Origin: Oscillospiraceae bacterium
Lineage (GTDB): Bacteria; Bacillota_A; Clostridia; Oscillospirales; Ruminococcaceae
Reading direction: 5' to 3'
Assembly (NCBI GenBank): GCA_017523995.1
Contig: JAFWUX010000050.1
Coordinates: 1-64,000 of the forward strand
Length of the DNA: 64,000 nucleotides
In this document: positions 16,283-24,897 of the stretch, in pieces
Layout: every line of letters starts with the position of its first letter
Position numbering within the stretch: the stretch's first letter is position 1
Program-made: the position numbers and the translations under genes
Notes under the pieces: model-generated
The model's database searches: none
What the model was told of the DNA's origin: nothing
The model's input: the letters and a program-made list of their open reading frames with translations, nothing else

Positions 16283-16320
16283 AACAATCCGTGCAGTATG
16301 CCATTGCTGCACGGATCGTT
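16283..16320 (-). terminator. Main terminator of the M48-TerB operon
   Basis: ATCCGTGCAG pairs with CTGCACGGAT (10 bp, 10-base loop), with a TGTTTTATT tail on the minus strand. It begins 3 bases after the last stop codon. Confidence 0.85.
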
Positions 16321-16323
16321 GTT

Positions 16324-17337
16324 TTATGTTCCCTTTGCATATGTGTCGATCGCAGACTGCGTCGAAGTAAGCGTTGTTTCCGATTCTTCTGTCAGCAAGC
16401 CGTCATCGGTCAGAATCGGTGTATCGAGCACGGCTTTGACCGATACTGCGACAGCCGCACAGGAAGCGATCGCCTTTTTGGAATCCGGCTGGTACTGTCG
16501 GTAATCCTCGCCCTCGGTCTTGACAATATCCTCCATGCGGTAGATCAGCGGCAGGAAATAGGCATCCAGTCTTGAAAGCAGATTGTAGAACATATATGTC
16601 CGGCGGCGGATTGCGGCACATTGTTCAGATGCAATCTCAAGATTTGCGGCAATCTGAATCGCCTCTGCCTGATTTGTCTGTGCTTTTTCCAGATTCTTTT
16701 TCGCTGCATGGCCGGTTACGAATCCAAGCACAAGCAATGCCGGGCCTGCCACCAATCCGCCAAGTATTGCAGAACCGCCTGCCATGCCCAGACCGCCAGC
16801 TGCGAGCGAGCCGCCGCCGAAGAATGCGAGTGTCGCATTTGTCGCAGCAGCGCCGCTCAGGGATGCAATCGCAGTGCCGGTCGATGCGCACGCAAGTGCC
16901 TGTGCTGCGCCGTATGCGCCGAACGCAATCAGTGCTCCGCCTGCGGTTCCGGCAGCTGCACCGCCCGCGATCGAGCCCGCAAAGCTGACAAGCGATTTCA
17001 TTTCCTCAAAATCGGTACTGTCTATGTGCATCTTCCGCAGTTCTTCCAATCCCTCAGAATCCCGGAAATCAACATTTTTGATCTTTGTGAAGGTATCGAG
17101 GAACGATGTGACCGAACTGTTAAGGAGGAACATTTTCAATTCGCCGAGCCGTTCAAGTGCTTTGCCGCATACTAAGCGCTGCCGGTTCAGCAGATCGCTT
17201 GCATTTTCAACCAGTTCATTCGCGGATTGGTTGATATGCTTTGCCTTACTGGTATCGACACCGGCTTTAATGGTTTTCACGATGCCGGTGCCGCCGGTTG
17301 CTGCGGCAATTCCAATGAATAAAAGCGGTAATGGCAT
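16324..17337 (-). CDS. Glycine-zipper membrane protein of an M48-TerB operon
   Basis: A 337-residue protein of unknown function. A hydrophobic N-terminal segment (MPLPLLFIGIAAATGGTGI) is followed by a helical region (about 20-115). A long Gly/Ala-rich zone from about 120 to 215 contains GxxxG-type packing motifs (GSIAGGAAAGTAGGALIAFG, GGGSLAAGGLGMAGGSAILGG). A second helical region (LEKAQTNQAEAIQIAANLEIA) closes the protein. Glycine zippers of this kind form membrane hairpins or pores in known toxins and stress proteins. It is the last of three tightly spaced genes (12-base gaps). A pore or membrane anchor role is inference. The ATG follows AAGGAGG. Confidence 0.65.
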   Translation of the reverse strand: MPLPLLFIGIAAATGGTGIVKTIKAGVDTSKAKHINQSANELVENASDLLNRQRLVCGKALERLGELKMFLLNSSVTSFLDTFTKIKNVDFRDSEGLEELRKMHIDSTDFEEMKSLVSFAGSIAGGAAAGTAGGALIAFGAYGAAQALACASTGTAIASLSGAAATNATLAFFGGGSLAAGGLGMAGGSAILGGLVAGPALLVLGFVTGHAAKKNLEKAQTNQAEAIQIAANLEIASEQCAAIRRRTYMFYNLLSRLDAYFLPLIYRMEDIVKTEGEDYRQYQPDSKKAIASCAAVAVSVKAVLDTPILTDDGLLTEESETTLTSTQSAIDTYAKGT

Positions 17338-17349
17338 AGTGCTCCCTCC

Positions 17350-17961
17350 TTACATCGAAATGAGCGATTTCACGCCCTGCATAACGGCATCTTTACGGTC
17401 TGCGATCTCGTTGACCATAGCTTCAATGACAAGATATGGACGGTCAGTTGTTTTTATCCAGCTCAGCTCTTTTTCCAGATCGAGCATTGTAAGCAGACTG
17501 CTTTCCAGTTCCAGAAATACAGCTTTATCTATCTGTAATTCCTCTACGATCGCCTGAATCAACCTTTTCTCTATTTCTGCACATTCACCATCGCTGTATG
17601 CGAATGTTAACAGATTCCAAAGTAGGTGCTTTGGCGTGATGAACGCATCCTGTGTTGGGTTACTGCTTTGAAGTGCTTTCCTGATACCATCAACTAATAC
17701 TTCATACGACTTTGCCGGATCAGTGATTGTCTTCACTTGTGTATAGCAGGTCTTAACGATACCTGTCCGGTTGATTCGGAAAGACGGATCAAGTTCATTG
17801 CCAAGCTCATCGAATTTGGCAAATTCATCCTCTGTCGTCTGACCGTCTGCCCACATCAGATAATAAAACAGCGACAGTGCACAGCGTGTTGAAACTGCTG
17901 TAACAGGATGCTTTTCCTGTGCGGCAGGCAATTCTTTCTTTGTAGTTATATTATTACTCAT
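17350..17961 (-). CDS. TerB-like domain protein
   Basis: A 203-residue all-helical soluble protein. It resembles TerB-type proteins: an N-terminal helix pair with LFYYLMWADGQTTEDEFAKFDELG (about 30-53) and a second set with LLTFAYSDGECAEIEKRLIQAI (about 116-137). Each has an acidic A-D-G or S-D-G turn like the metal-binding turns of TerB. TerB folds occur in tellurite-resistance operons, membrane stress and phage-defence related complexes, often as scaffolds. It lies between the M48 fusion and the glycine-zipper protein with 12-base spacers. The ATG has AAGGAAGGTG upstream. The exact role is unknown. Confidence 0.65.
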   Translation of the reverse strand: MSNNITTKKELPAAQEKHPVTAVSTRCALSLFYYLMWADGQTTEDEFAKFDELGNELDPSFRINRTGIVKTCYTQVKTITDPAKSYEVLVDGIRKALQSSNPTQDAFITPKHLLWNLLTFAYSDGECAEIEKRLIQAIVEELQIDKAVFLELESSLLTMLDLEKELSWIKTTDRPYLVIEAMVNEIADRKDAVMQGVKSLISM

Positions 17962-17973
17962 GATACACCTTCC

Positions 17974-20355
17974 TTACAGTACTAAGGCTTCATCAGAATC
18001 CATCAGATCATCAAATTCTGCCTGCGTGGTAAACTGCGGTTCACGACCAAGCACACGCTGAATGGTCACATTTCCTTTGATTACCAGATCTGAATCACCG
18101 AAACTCAAACCATCATTCATCAGGTCAAATCCGTTCAAGAATGCTTCAATGTCCTCAGCAAGATACTGAGAAACACGCTCGTCCAGCTTTGCTTTATATG
18201 CCTGCAATTCACGCAGCACAAGAACAGTCTGTGCCTGTGTAAGCAGCATCTTTTCGTGAATGAGCTGAGCTTCCTTCTTTTCGTTCCTGACCTCTTTGAC
18301 AATCGAAATAATCGCTCTGCCAGCCGCGACATAATTATACCGGACAACAAACTCTTTTGCAAACAGTACCCAGTCCCCGCCGGATTCAATCGCTGCTCTG
18401 ACAGCTGCATCTGCGGTATCGGCAACATTCAGCGTCATGGAAGAGATCATCAGCATCCGGTCAACTGTTCTGTTTTTGAACGGGATCACATTTGACCAGT
18501 CAATGCCCTCTAAGCCCTGATGGACCGTAATCTCGTCAGCTAGATGCTTGACAAAATAACAGCATCGAACAATGATCTCATTCAAAATCACCGGAATTGC
18601 CTGCTTACCGAGCGCCTTGTATACAGGCAGTTCGTCGCGGAGGTCGATTCTCTTTTCCTCATATAGATAGTTGAGAAATGCCGGTAAACCGGAATGATTC
18701 AATGGCGGCAACGATGCAATCTCATATAGCAAAGATGTGATAATACCCGGTATTCCCATGCCTGCACCCGCAGTAGAGTTTGAACCTGCCATATCACTAA
18801 CAAGATGACCAAACCAGTTTTCTGCGCATTTGATTACTTCGATCAAAACCGGATATGAAGCAATTAAATGAACAAGGTTGCGAATTACTTTTGGTATTTC
18901 AAATTCTGAATTATCACATTTCTCCTCTGCCAATGCGACCAACCAATTCAAGAATCCCGCCAGTACAGCAGAAAAATGAATAGCTGTCAAATCAGCACCT
19001 TTTGCTGTTGCTTTTTCGTAGATTTTGTCATGAATCACATGCCATTTGCCTTCACGATTAACAAAGATGCCAATCTGAAAGAATTTTACCAGAATAGCAG
19101 CGGCAAGTCCTAGAGGCGTTGGGTGATGAGCAAGATCCGCAAGATGATGATTATAATTTGAGACTTTTATATTCTCCCCCAAATAAACACTATCTTGCCA
19201 TACTCCAAATTTTAATTCCAGTTCTTTAATTGCAGTTTGTAAATTATCCGTTTGTATTCCATTAGAATTTGCAAATTTGACAACAAAATTATTTATGATA
19301 TCATCGCCGTTTTCAAGTTCTATTTTTCCGACATACAGCGAATCAACGGCACCAGCGAGGATACCGCTCCCAATCGCTATCGCATAATCCACTTTGTCCG
19401 CATTGCAGGTATACCGTTTCAGTTCTCTGTTGACGCGCTCCAGTTCATCATTCACACAAGCATGGAGCACTTCGTCCGGACAGTCAGTAACGGACAACTC
19501 TGCTGCAAGCACTTCTTCCTCTTCAATTTCGTTCTGATTCAAGTCTGCGACAGTAAGTGTGCCGTCCAGAATCTCCTGAAATTCCGGCGTTTTCGACCAT
19601 GCATCGCACTCATAGACACGGGTTGCAAGTCGGGGATGACTTTCGTCCTTTGTCAGCATCAGTTCCATGATGCGGTTTGCATCTGAATCGTTGACCAGCT
19701 CATGCAGATCGACAGCCTGCTGCATAAATGCTTCACGGTTGATATTTTTGTCATAGCCGTGAACCTTCAGAAGTGTATCTATTGTGATACTGGCATCACC
19801 GTCGCATAGAACAGCTGCACGGTCCGCAGACAATTCTGAGCATCTGTCCCAGAAAAGCAAGCCGCGAACCAGCTGCGGTGTGACGAGTCGGCGCAGTTTC
19901 CTGTTCTTTTGCAGAATGGCGCTGTCCAGTCCGTCAGTCAGCTGCGATACCAGAAAATGGTAAATGGAATGTCGGCAGGCAATATGACCGCATTCATGTG
20001 CAAGCGCCGATGCGATCATTTCCGGCGGCAGCTCTTCTGCCATTTTTGAGGTAATAACAATGAAAGGTTCCGTATCTCCGCCGGTCATTGCATTGATCTC
20101 TTTTGATTTTAAATAATAAAGAGCCGGCACATCTATGCCAAGTTTCTCGCAGATCGGCGGGAGCAAGGCGTATATTTCCGGCATTTGATTCTCGCTCAGT
20201 CGGATTGCCGATGAAAGCAAGTCAATCTTTGCAGCGCGCTCATGTACTTCTGCGAGATAGATTTCACATAACTTTATCATCTGCGGAAATGCATCCAGCG
20301 CTTCTTTTGCGGCTTCGTCTAGTTTGTGGATGTAAAGGTGCGGATCATATCCCAT
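17974..20355 (-). CDS. M48-family metalloprotease fused to a large uncharacterised domain
   Basis: A 793-residue protein. Residues 1 to about 260 form an M48-like zinc peptidase: HECGH at 120-124 supplies two zinc ligands and the catalytic Glu, and SELSADRAA (Glu 174, Asp 178) supplies the third ligand. Usual M48 membrane helices are not evident at the N-terminus. From about 320 to 560 lies a block that resembles a large, unannotated Firmicute family by its signatures DYAIAIGSGILAGAVDS, NHHLADLAHHPTPLGL and WFGHLVSDMAGSNS; this likeness is from memory. The C-terminus is helical. It is first in an operon with TerB-like and glycine-zipper genes. Base composition is visibly more A+T rich than the flanking core genes, consistent with transfer. 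Its substrate is unknown. Confidence 0.7.
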   Translation of the reverse strand: MGYDPHLYIHKLDEAAKEALDAFPQMIKLCEIYLAEVHERAAKIDLLSSAIRLSENQMPEIYALLPPICEKLGIDVPALYYLKSKEINAMTGGDTEPFIVITSKMAEELPPEMIASALAHECGHIACRHSIYHFLVSQLTDGLDSAILQKNRKLRRLVTPQLVRGLLFWDRCSELSADRAAVLCDGDASITIDTLLKVHGYDKNINREAFMQQAVDLHELVNDSDANRIMELMLTKDESHPRLATRVYECDAWSKTPEFQEILDGTLTVADLNQNEIEEEEVLAAELSVTDCPDEVLHACVNDELERVNRELKRYTCNADKVDYAIAIGSGILAGAVDSLYVGKIELENGDDIINNFVVKFANSNGIQTDNLQTAIKELELKFGVWQDSVYLGENIKVSNYNHHLADLAHHPTPLGLAAAILVKFFQIGIFVNREGKWHVIHDKIYEKATAKGADLTAIHFSAVLAGFLNWLVALAEEKCDNSEFEIPKVIRNLVHLIASYPVLIEVIKCAENWFGHLVSDMAGSNSTAGAGMGIPGIITSLLYEIASLPPLNHSGLPAFLNYLYEEKRIDLRDELPVYKALGKQAIPVILNEIIVRCCYFVKHLADEITVHQGLEGIDWSNVIPFKNRTVDRMLMISSMTLNVADTADAAVRAAIESGGDWVLFAKEFVVRYNYVAAGRAIISIVKEVRNEKKEAQLIHEKMLLTQAQTVLVLRELQAYKAKLDERVSQYLAEDIEAFLNGFDLMNDGLSFGDSDLVIKGNVTIQRVLGREPQFTTQAEFDDLMDSDEALVL

Positions 20356-20386
20356 TGAAGATCACCCCTTCTGTAAACGATATTTA

Positions 20387-20415
20387 ATTATACCACATTC
20401 TTGACTTTATGTCAA
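20387..20415 (-). promoter_or_regulatory. Consensus promoter of the M48-TerB operon
   Basis: On the minus strand TTGACA-N17-TATAAT is perfect, about 30 bases before the protease ATG. The -35 box is part of an inverted repeat TTGAC-N5-GTCAA (20401-20415) that could be an operator. Confidence 0.85.
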
Positions 20416-20850
20416 TAATAATTGTTGTATTTTATGTAATGGAAATAGTCCGCACTGCTGGTTGCAGTGCGGACTTGATGCGGATGAATTTTGGTGAAAA
20501 GCACATTTTTATGTGGGAACTTTCCCATCCAAACTACATTTTGTCTTCATTCTCATTTTGTCAGCATTTGCGCAGATTTCCGCATGATAGTGAGGGCCGG
20601 TGTATGCAAGTCGTGGGAACTCGTCACGGGAACCTGCTTGGGAACTAGGCCTGAAAAATGCTGCAAAATACCGAAAAATATTTCTGAATACGGAAATAAT
20701 TTTCAGCAGCAGCTGTGATAAAAGGTGCATGGCTGCTTGAAATTACCGTATTTATGCGATTTTTAGTTTTAGGGCTGGCGAGGGGCTCTGCCCTTGACCC
20801 GCGAGCTTTTGAAAAAGCTCGACCAAAACTTTCGATATGTGGTGCAACGC
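20416..20850. other. Non-coding right flank of the island with GGGAAC motifs
   Basis: No gene is seen. GGGAAC occurs at 20515, 20615, 20628 and 20640, the last as TGGGAACTA. The same 9-mer stands at 14171-14179 on the integrase side, with another GGGAAC at 14183. Near 20800-20840 is a copy of the GAGCTTTT-GAAAAAGCTC module. Confidence 0.5.
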
Positions 20851-21045
20851 AAACGAAGCCGCTCCAATCAGCGCCAATTGGAGCGGCTTTCGTTTTATTT
20901 CAATATCAACATGGGGACGGGGAGTACGAGTGAATAGTGAATAGAGAAAAGTGAAAAGAGAATAACAAATGGGGTCTGGGGTCAATGACCCCAGCGAGGG
21001 GTTTGGGGGCGAGCAGCCCCCATTTCAAATCCATCGGAGATACCG
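20851..21045 (-). repeat. Composite 3'-end element after the MATE gene; right border repeat
   Basis: Read on the minus strand from the MATE stop: GGTATCTCCGATGG, then a GGGGGCTGCTCGCCCCC hairpin, then CTGGGGTCATTGACCCCAG, then TTGATATTGAAATAAA and a GCCGCTCCAA..TTGGAGCGGC terminator (20851-20896). It is also the direct-repeat partner of 13794-13970. Confidence 0.85.
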
Positions 21046-21048
21046 CAT

Positions 21049-22440
21049 TCAATCCGCGGGGGCGTAGCGGACGGAGGGGGCGTGACCGGCGGGCAGAAGC
21101 GCCTTGCTGCGCCACTTTCCGCGGCAGTACCGGATCCAGCCGACAAGCCCTGTCACAAACCATGTCACGCAGGTTGTGTACCAGATCGAACGGTAATCCA
21201 TGCCGAGCACCGATGTCATGACAAGCGCGCCGCCGATCCGGCAGACAACCTCTGCCATGCCGTTGAGCATCGCATAACCGGTATCACCGGCACCGTTGAG
21301 AAATCCGCGGACAACATGAATTGAGCCGAGCGGGATATAACAGAGCGAGGTTGTCCGCAGCGCAAAATATCCGATCGAGACTGCGTCCGCGCCGGAGATG
21401 AAGCAGCGGATAATCGTGCCGCCTGCAATCCAGAACAGCACGGCGATGACAATCGCGAGCGTGCTGGAAATGCGCAGTCCGGATTTCAGTCCGCGCTCTG
21501 CACGCGCCGTTTCGCCTGCGCCGACATTCTGTCCGGCAAAGGTCGCGAGCGCCGCATTCAGCGAGAAGAACGGCTGCTGAATCAGCTGTTCCACACGCAT
21601 CGACGCGGTATATGCTGCCATCACGGGCTTGCTGCCGAAGCTGTTTGTCACACGCTGCAGCGCCGACATCGAGATCGCGATCAGACCGCTCTGCAGTGCG
21701 ATCGGCAGACCGGTTTTCAGCGAAAGTACGAGCATTTCGCCCTTGATGCGGAAGTCCTCTTTTGTCAGATGCAGCTCCGGTGTCCGGCGGAACGCGAAGA
21801 TGATGCAGCCCGCTGCGGCGATGCACTGCGATGCGACAGTCGCGATTGCGGCGCCCTCAACGCCCGTATGCAGCACCATGACAAACAGGATATCGAGCCC
21901 GATGTTCAGCACGCTCGCGACCGCCAGAAAGATCAGCGGCGTTTTGGAATCCCCGAGCGCACGCATCACGGCGTTAATCCAGTTATACGCGGCGACCGCA
22001 GCCGTTCCGCCGCAGGCAATCCGCATGTAGCTGACCGACATCTGCATCAGGTCGGGGTCGGTATGCATCAGGCGCAGCGTCGGCACGGTCAGAAAGACCG
22101 AGACAATGCTGATCAGAATGCCGAATGCTGCTGTCACGATTGCGGAGTTCCAGACCGCCGAGCGCATCCGCTGCAGCAGCCCCGCGCCGAAGAACTGCGC
22201 GATCATGATGCCGGCGCCGGTCGCGAGCCCGAGACAGAGCGTATAGAACAGATAGGTCACGGAGCCGGTTGCGCCGACGGCGGCAAGTGCATCGTCGCCG
22301 AGCTGCTTGCCGACAATCGCCGTATCCGCAACATTATAAAGCTGCTGCAGCAGATTGCCCGCGAGCAGCGGCAGTGCAAACCGGATGATCAGGCTTGCTT
22401 CTTTTCCTTTTGTCATATCATGTGCAGCAGTTTGCAGCAT
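21049..22440 (-). CDS. MATE family multidrug/cation antiporter
   Basis: A 463-residue membrane protein with twelve predicted helices, typical of MATE exporters that swap Na+ or H+ for drugs or metabolites. The two-fold layout is clear: LLAGNLLQQLYNVADTAIVG opens the first half and ALQSGLIAISMSALQRVTNSFG opens the second. The ATG at 22440 has AAGGA ten bases upstream; the GTG three codons earlier is too near that site. The last residues (APAD and stop) run into the repeat element. A consensus promoter at 22824-22852 gives an unusually long 5' leader of about 375 bases. The substrate is unknown. Confidence 0.92.
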   Translation of the reverse strand: MLQTAAHDMTKGKEASLIIRFALPLLAGNLLQQLYNVADTAIVGKQLGDDALAAVGATGSVTYLFYTLCLGLATGAGIMIAQFFGAGLLQRMRSAVWNSAIVTAAFGILISIVSVFLTVPTLRLMHTDPDLMQMSVSYMRIACGGTAAVAAYNWINAVMRALGDSKTPLIFLAVASVLNIGLDILFVMVLHTGVEGAAIATVASQCIAAAGCIIFAFRRTPELHLTKEDFRIKGEMLVLSLKTGLPIALQSGLIAISMSALQRVTNSFGSKPVMAAYTASMRVEQLIQQPFFSLNAALATFAGQNVGAGETARAERGLKSGLRISSTLAIVIAVLFWIAGGTIIRCFISGADAVSIGYFALRTTSLCYIPLGSIHVVRGFLNGAGDTGYAMLNGMAEVVCRIGGALVMTSVLGMDYRSIWYTTCVTWFVTGLVGWIRYCRGKWRSKALLPAGHAPSVRYAPAD

Positions 22441-22499
22441 GGTGAACACATCCTTTTTATTTGGGGCAATAAGGTTTTAGGCGGATTCTCTTAGGAAAA

Positions 22500-22720
22500 A
22501 TGTAAGTTAAAATTGTTAAAAATGAATAAGGTATCGCTTCGCGATGCGATTCTGAATGGGTGCCTCACTTGCAGGCACCCAAGCCCGCGAACGCTTGAAC
22601 GCCGGGGGAGTTTCGATCTCTGCGGAGATCGACCAGAGGCTCCGCGCCTCTGGACTCCCGCAAACTTTTGAAAAAGTTTGATCAAAACTTTTGATATGGG
22701 CGCCATTCAAACAATTTGAT
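22500..22720. repeat. Mosaic hairpin repeat in the MATE leader
   Basis: The stretch holds GGTATCGCTTCGCGATGC, GATCTCTGCGGAGATC, AGAGGCTCCGCGCCTCT and AAACTTTT-GAAAAAGTTT hairpins, the same modules as at 1-297 and 37500-37620. No gene is seen from 22441 to 22918. Confidence 0.7.
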
Positions 22721-22823
22721 TGAACCGTAATTTGCCAATCGCCTAAAAAGTTATATCCCCTTATATTTTTTAACCGTTCTGATTTTTTGCGGCTCTGAGA
22801 GTCTGCCTCTCTGAGCGATTGAT

Positions 22824-22852
22824 ATTATAGCACATTGCCCGCTTGATGTCAA
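22824..22852 (-). promoter_or_regulatory. Consensus promoter upstream of the MATE gene
   Basis: TTGACA-N17-TATAAT is perfect on the minus strand. The transcript begins near 22817 and includes an AGAGAGGCAGACTCTCAGAG hairpin and the mosaic repeat before the start codon. Confidence 0.8.
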
Positions 22853-22918
22853 TCTCTTTTCTCATGATTTTTTTGACTTATTCTATGACAGGACTTGTGC
22901 ATGTTTACCGTATTTTGT

Positions 22919-23863
22919 TCACAGATTCCCGTGGGCAAACTGCGTTGCGATTTTCTTTTTTGCCTGCGGCGGCGTATACACCCATTCGTCCATGTGGCTG
23001 CCGCGGAAGAAGTAATGCAGCGGCGGCGGTGCGCAGGTTTCGTCAAAGACATCGACAACCGCGAGCTTGATCTTCATGCGCTCCGGCACGATGCTCTTGA
23101 TGAACACGCTTGCATGCTGTCCGGGTTTGACATCGGGGCGCAGATCGGCAAGCCCCGCAAGGTTCGGCGCGAGCTCAATGAAAATGCCGTATTCCTCGAC
23201 CGAGCGCACAATGCCTGCGACCGTCTCTCCGGCGGAGAAGCATGCGGCGTTTTCTGCCCATGTGCCGAGCAGCTCCTTGTGCGTCAGCAGAACCCTGCCG
23301 TTCTCGAAGCCCTTGACCATCACGCGAATCTCCTCGCCGACGCGGAATCTGTCTGCCGGATGCGAGATGCGCGAGACCGAGATCGCGTCAATCGGGATGA
23401 GCGAGGGGACGCCGCAGCCGATATCGACAAAGCACCCGAACGGCGCGAGATGCGTCACGCGCGCAGGGATCACATCGCCGGGCTTTAAGTGCCGGATATA
23501 CCCCTCGCGGCACTGCTCCTGCTGGATGCGGCGCGAGAGCACGGCATAGGGGCAGCCCTGTTCATCGTGCTCGATGCGCAGGACGGAGAAGCACACCGGC
23601 TTGTTTACGCGCGAGATCAGGGCGATATCGCGCGTGGTGCCCTCACTGATGCCGAGTGCGCCCTCCGCGCGCGGAATCAGACCGCGCATGCAGGGGAGCT
23701 CCACATGCAGATTGTGCGCGCCGTCACAGACGCGGACGCGCGCCTCGAGCCGCCTGCCCGAGAGGATCGCCTCCCTGAGCGCTGTCTCGCTGCCGATCGC
23801 CGCCGCGTTCTGCGGTGTTTCCAGCAGGCAGCCTTCCGGTAAGTAACATGATTGCTGTTCCAT
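22919..23863 (-). CDS. S1 RNA-binding domain protein
   Basis: A 314-residue cytoplasmic protein with two clear S1 domains, about residues 128-197 (GDVIPARVTHLAPFGCFVDI) and 212-272 (GETVAGIVRSVEEYGIFIEL). A more diverged OB-like segment lies at about 38-112. The C-terminal 40 residues end in a basic tail (PPQAKKKIATQFAHGNL). It is shorter than ribosomal protein S1 and resembles the short S1-like proteins of Firmicutes, which bind mRNA or ribosomes. The ATG at 23863 is the natural start, although the ribosome site (GGAGG) sits close to it. It is transcribed away from the hydrogenase operon. Confidence 0.85.
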   Translation of the reverse strand: MEQQSCYLPEGCLLETPQNAAAIGSETALREAILSGRRLEARVRVCDGAHNLHVELPCMRGLIPRAEGALGISEGTTRDIALISRVNKPVCFSVLRIEHDEQGCPYAVLSRRIQQEQCREGYIRHLKPGDVIPARVTHLAPFGCFVDIGCGVPSLIPIDAISVSRISHPADRFRVGEEIRVMVKGFENGRVLLTHKELLGTWAENAACFSAGETVAGIVRSVEEYGIFIELAPNLAGLADLRPDVKPGQHASVFIKSIVPERMKIKLAVVDVFDETCAPPPLHYFFRGSHMDEWVYTPPQAKKKIATQFAHGNL

Positions 23864-24187
23864 TTCGACCTCCAGATTCTTTTTGCAGATTGTATTCGGG
23901 AGCTGTCCGCGGCTGTCCGCGGAGACACAGCGCTCCCGTCTTTCATTCTACGCAAAAAACCTGCCGAGAAAGCGCGTTTTTTCTGAAAACGGCAATAATA
24001 TTTTCGGGGGCGTGTCGATTTCTGGGATTTACCGCGGTTTCCGGACATATGTCCGCGTACGGCGGACAGTTTTCATCATTTTGAAAGATAACGAAATCAA
24101 AGCAGATACGTCGATTTTGCGTAGTTAGCGAAGGCTACTTCATAGAAACATACGAAAAGTTGTTGCAATTGTTGTGCACTTTTCACC
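23864..24187. other. Intergenic region with GTCCGC palindromes
   Basis: No gene is seen. CTGTCCGCGG occurs twice in tandem near 23902-23921. A perfect CGGACATATGTCCG palindrome lies at 24042-24055, and CGGCGGACA follows it. These could be regulator sites for the S1 gene, which is transcribed leftward. Confidence 0.4.
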
Positions 24188-24216
24188 TTGATTTTTTCGC
24201 AAAAATATAGTAAAAT
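24188..24216 (+). promoter_or_regulatory. Promoter of the hydrogenase operon
   Basis: TTGATT (24188-24193) and TAAAAT (24211-24216) are 17 bases apart. The start of transcription would be near 24223, giving a 142-base leader. Confidence 0.75.
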
Positions 24217-24222
24217 CATTAA

Positions 24223-24364
24223 GGCTCGGTGCGGGCTTCTGTCTATCAGGTGCTGAAGCCGCACTGAAGATATGCAAATTCCCACACCTGAAACCGTCCG
24301 GATTCCATCCGGCGGAACGTCAAATTTAATCGTATCTCAATATATAAAGGAGGAAACGATTCAT
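24223..24364 (+). ncRNA. Structured leader RNA of the hydrogenase operon, riboswitch-like
   Basis: A hairpin begins about six bases after the predicted start: GTGCGGGCTTC (24229-24239) pairs with GAAGCCGCAC (24255-24264, one bulged G). Seven loop bases TCAGGTG (24246-24252) are complementary to CACCTGA (24285-24291), which would make an H-type pseudoknot. A second hairpin, CCGTCCGGAT/ATCCGGCGG (24294-24315), follows directly. AAAGGAGG is at 24347-24354. I do not recognise a known riboswitch class. Confidence 0.55.
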
Positions 24365-24868
24365 ATGGCAAAAAAAATCGCAACCATTCCCTTTACCGGT
24401 ACCCCGGAGCAGGAGCAGGAGCTCCGCGCAACCATTGATGCGCTCCGTGAGGATCCGGGATGTCTGATGCCGATCATGCAGAAGGCGCAGGAAATCTACG
24501 GCTATCTGCCGATCGAGATTCAGACAATCATTGCAGAGGAGCTGAATATCCCGCTTGAAAAGGTATTCGGCGTTGCAACCTTCTACGCACAGTTCACCAT
24601 GTCCCCGAAGGGCAAGTACCGCATTTCGGTCTGCCTCGGCACCGCCTGCTATGTCAAGGGCTCCGGCATCGTCATGGAGAAGCTGGAGGAGGCTCTGGGC
24701 ATCGAGAGCGGCGAGATCACGCAGGACGGAAAGTTTTCGCTCGATGACTGCCGCTGCGTCGGTGCATGCGGTCTGGCTCCGGTCGTCACCATCAACGATG
24801 ACGTTTACGGCAGACTCACCGGCGATATCAAAGAGGTCCAGGATATTCTCGCAAAATATGCCGATTGA
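24365..24868 (+). CDS. hydC: NuoE-like [2Fe-2S] subunit of the [FeFe] hydrogenase (HydC)
   Basis: A 167-residue thioredoxin-like ferredoxin subunit. Four cysteines for a [2Fe-2S] cluster are seen: CLGTACYVKG (two) and DCRCVGACGLAP (last two in the CVGAC context). It matches NuoE/HydC in length and order. With the next two genes it forms a trimeric, probably electron-bifurcating hydrogenase that couples NADH and reduced ferredoxin to H2. The ATG at 24365 is chosen because AAAGGAGG precedes it; the open frame runs upstream into the structured leader, which is unlikely to be translated. Confidence 0.93.
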   Translation: MAKKIATIPFTGTPEQEQELRATIDALREDPGCLMPIMQKAQEIYGYLPIEIQTIIAEELNIPLEKVFGVATFYAQFTMSPKGKYRISVCLGTACYVKGSGIVMEKLEEALGIESGEITQDGKFSLDDCRCVGACGLAPVVTINDDVYGRLTGDIKEVQDILAKYAD

Positions 24869-24897
24869 CATCGGGACTGTAAATTAGGAGGTTTACT

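Noticed and set aside
20409..20850. Small frames of 72-79 codons right of the protease operon
   Set aside because: They overlap each other in several frames, lack start signals and run through repeat modules.
24272..24364. N-terminal extension of HydC
   Set aside because: The frame is open but covers the structured leader. The only good ribosome site is just before 24365, which gives the usual length.
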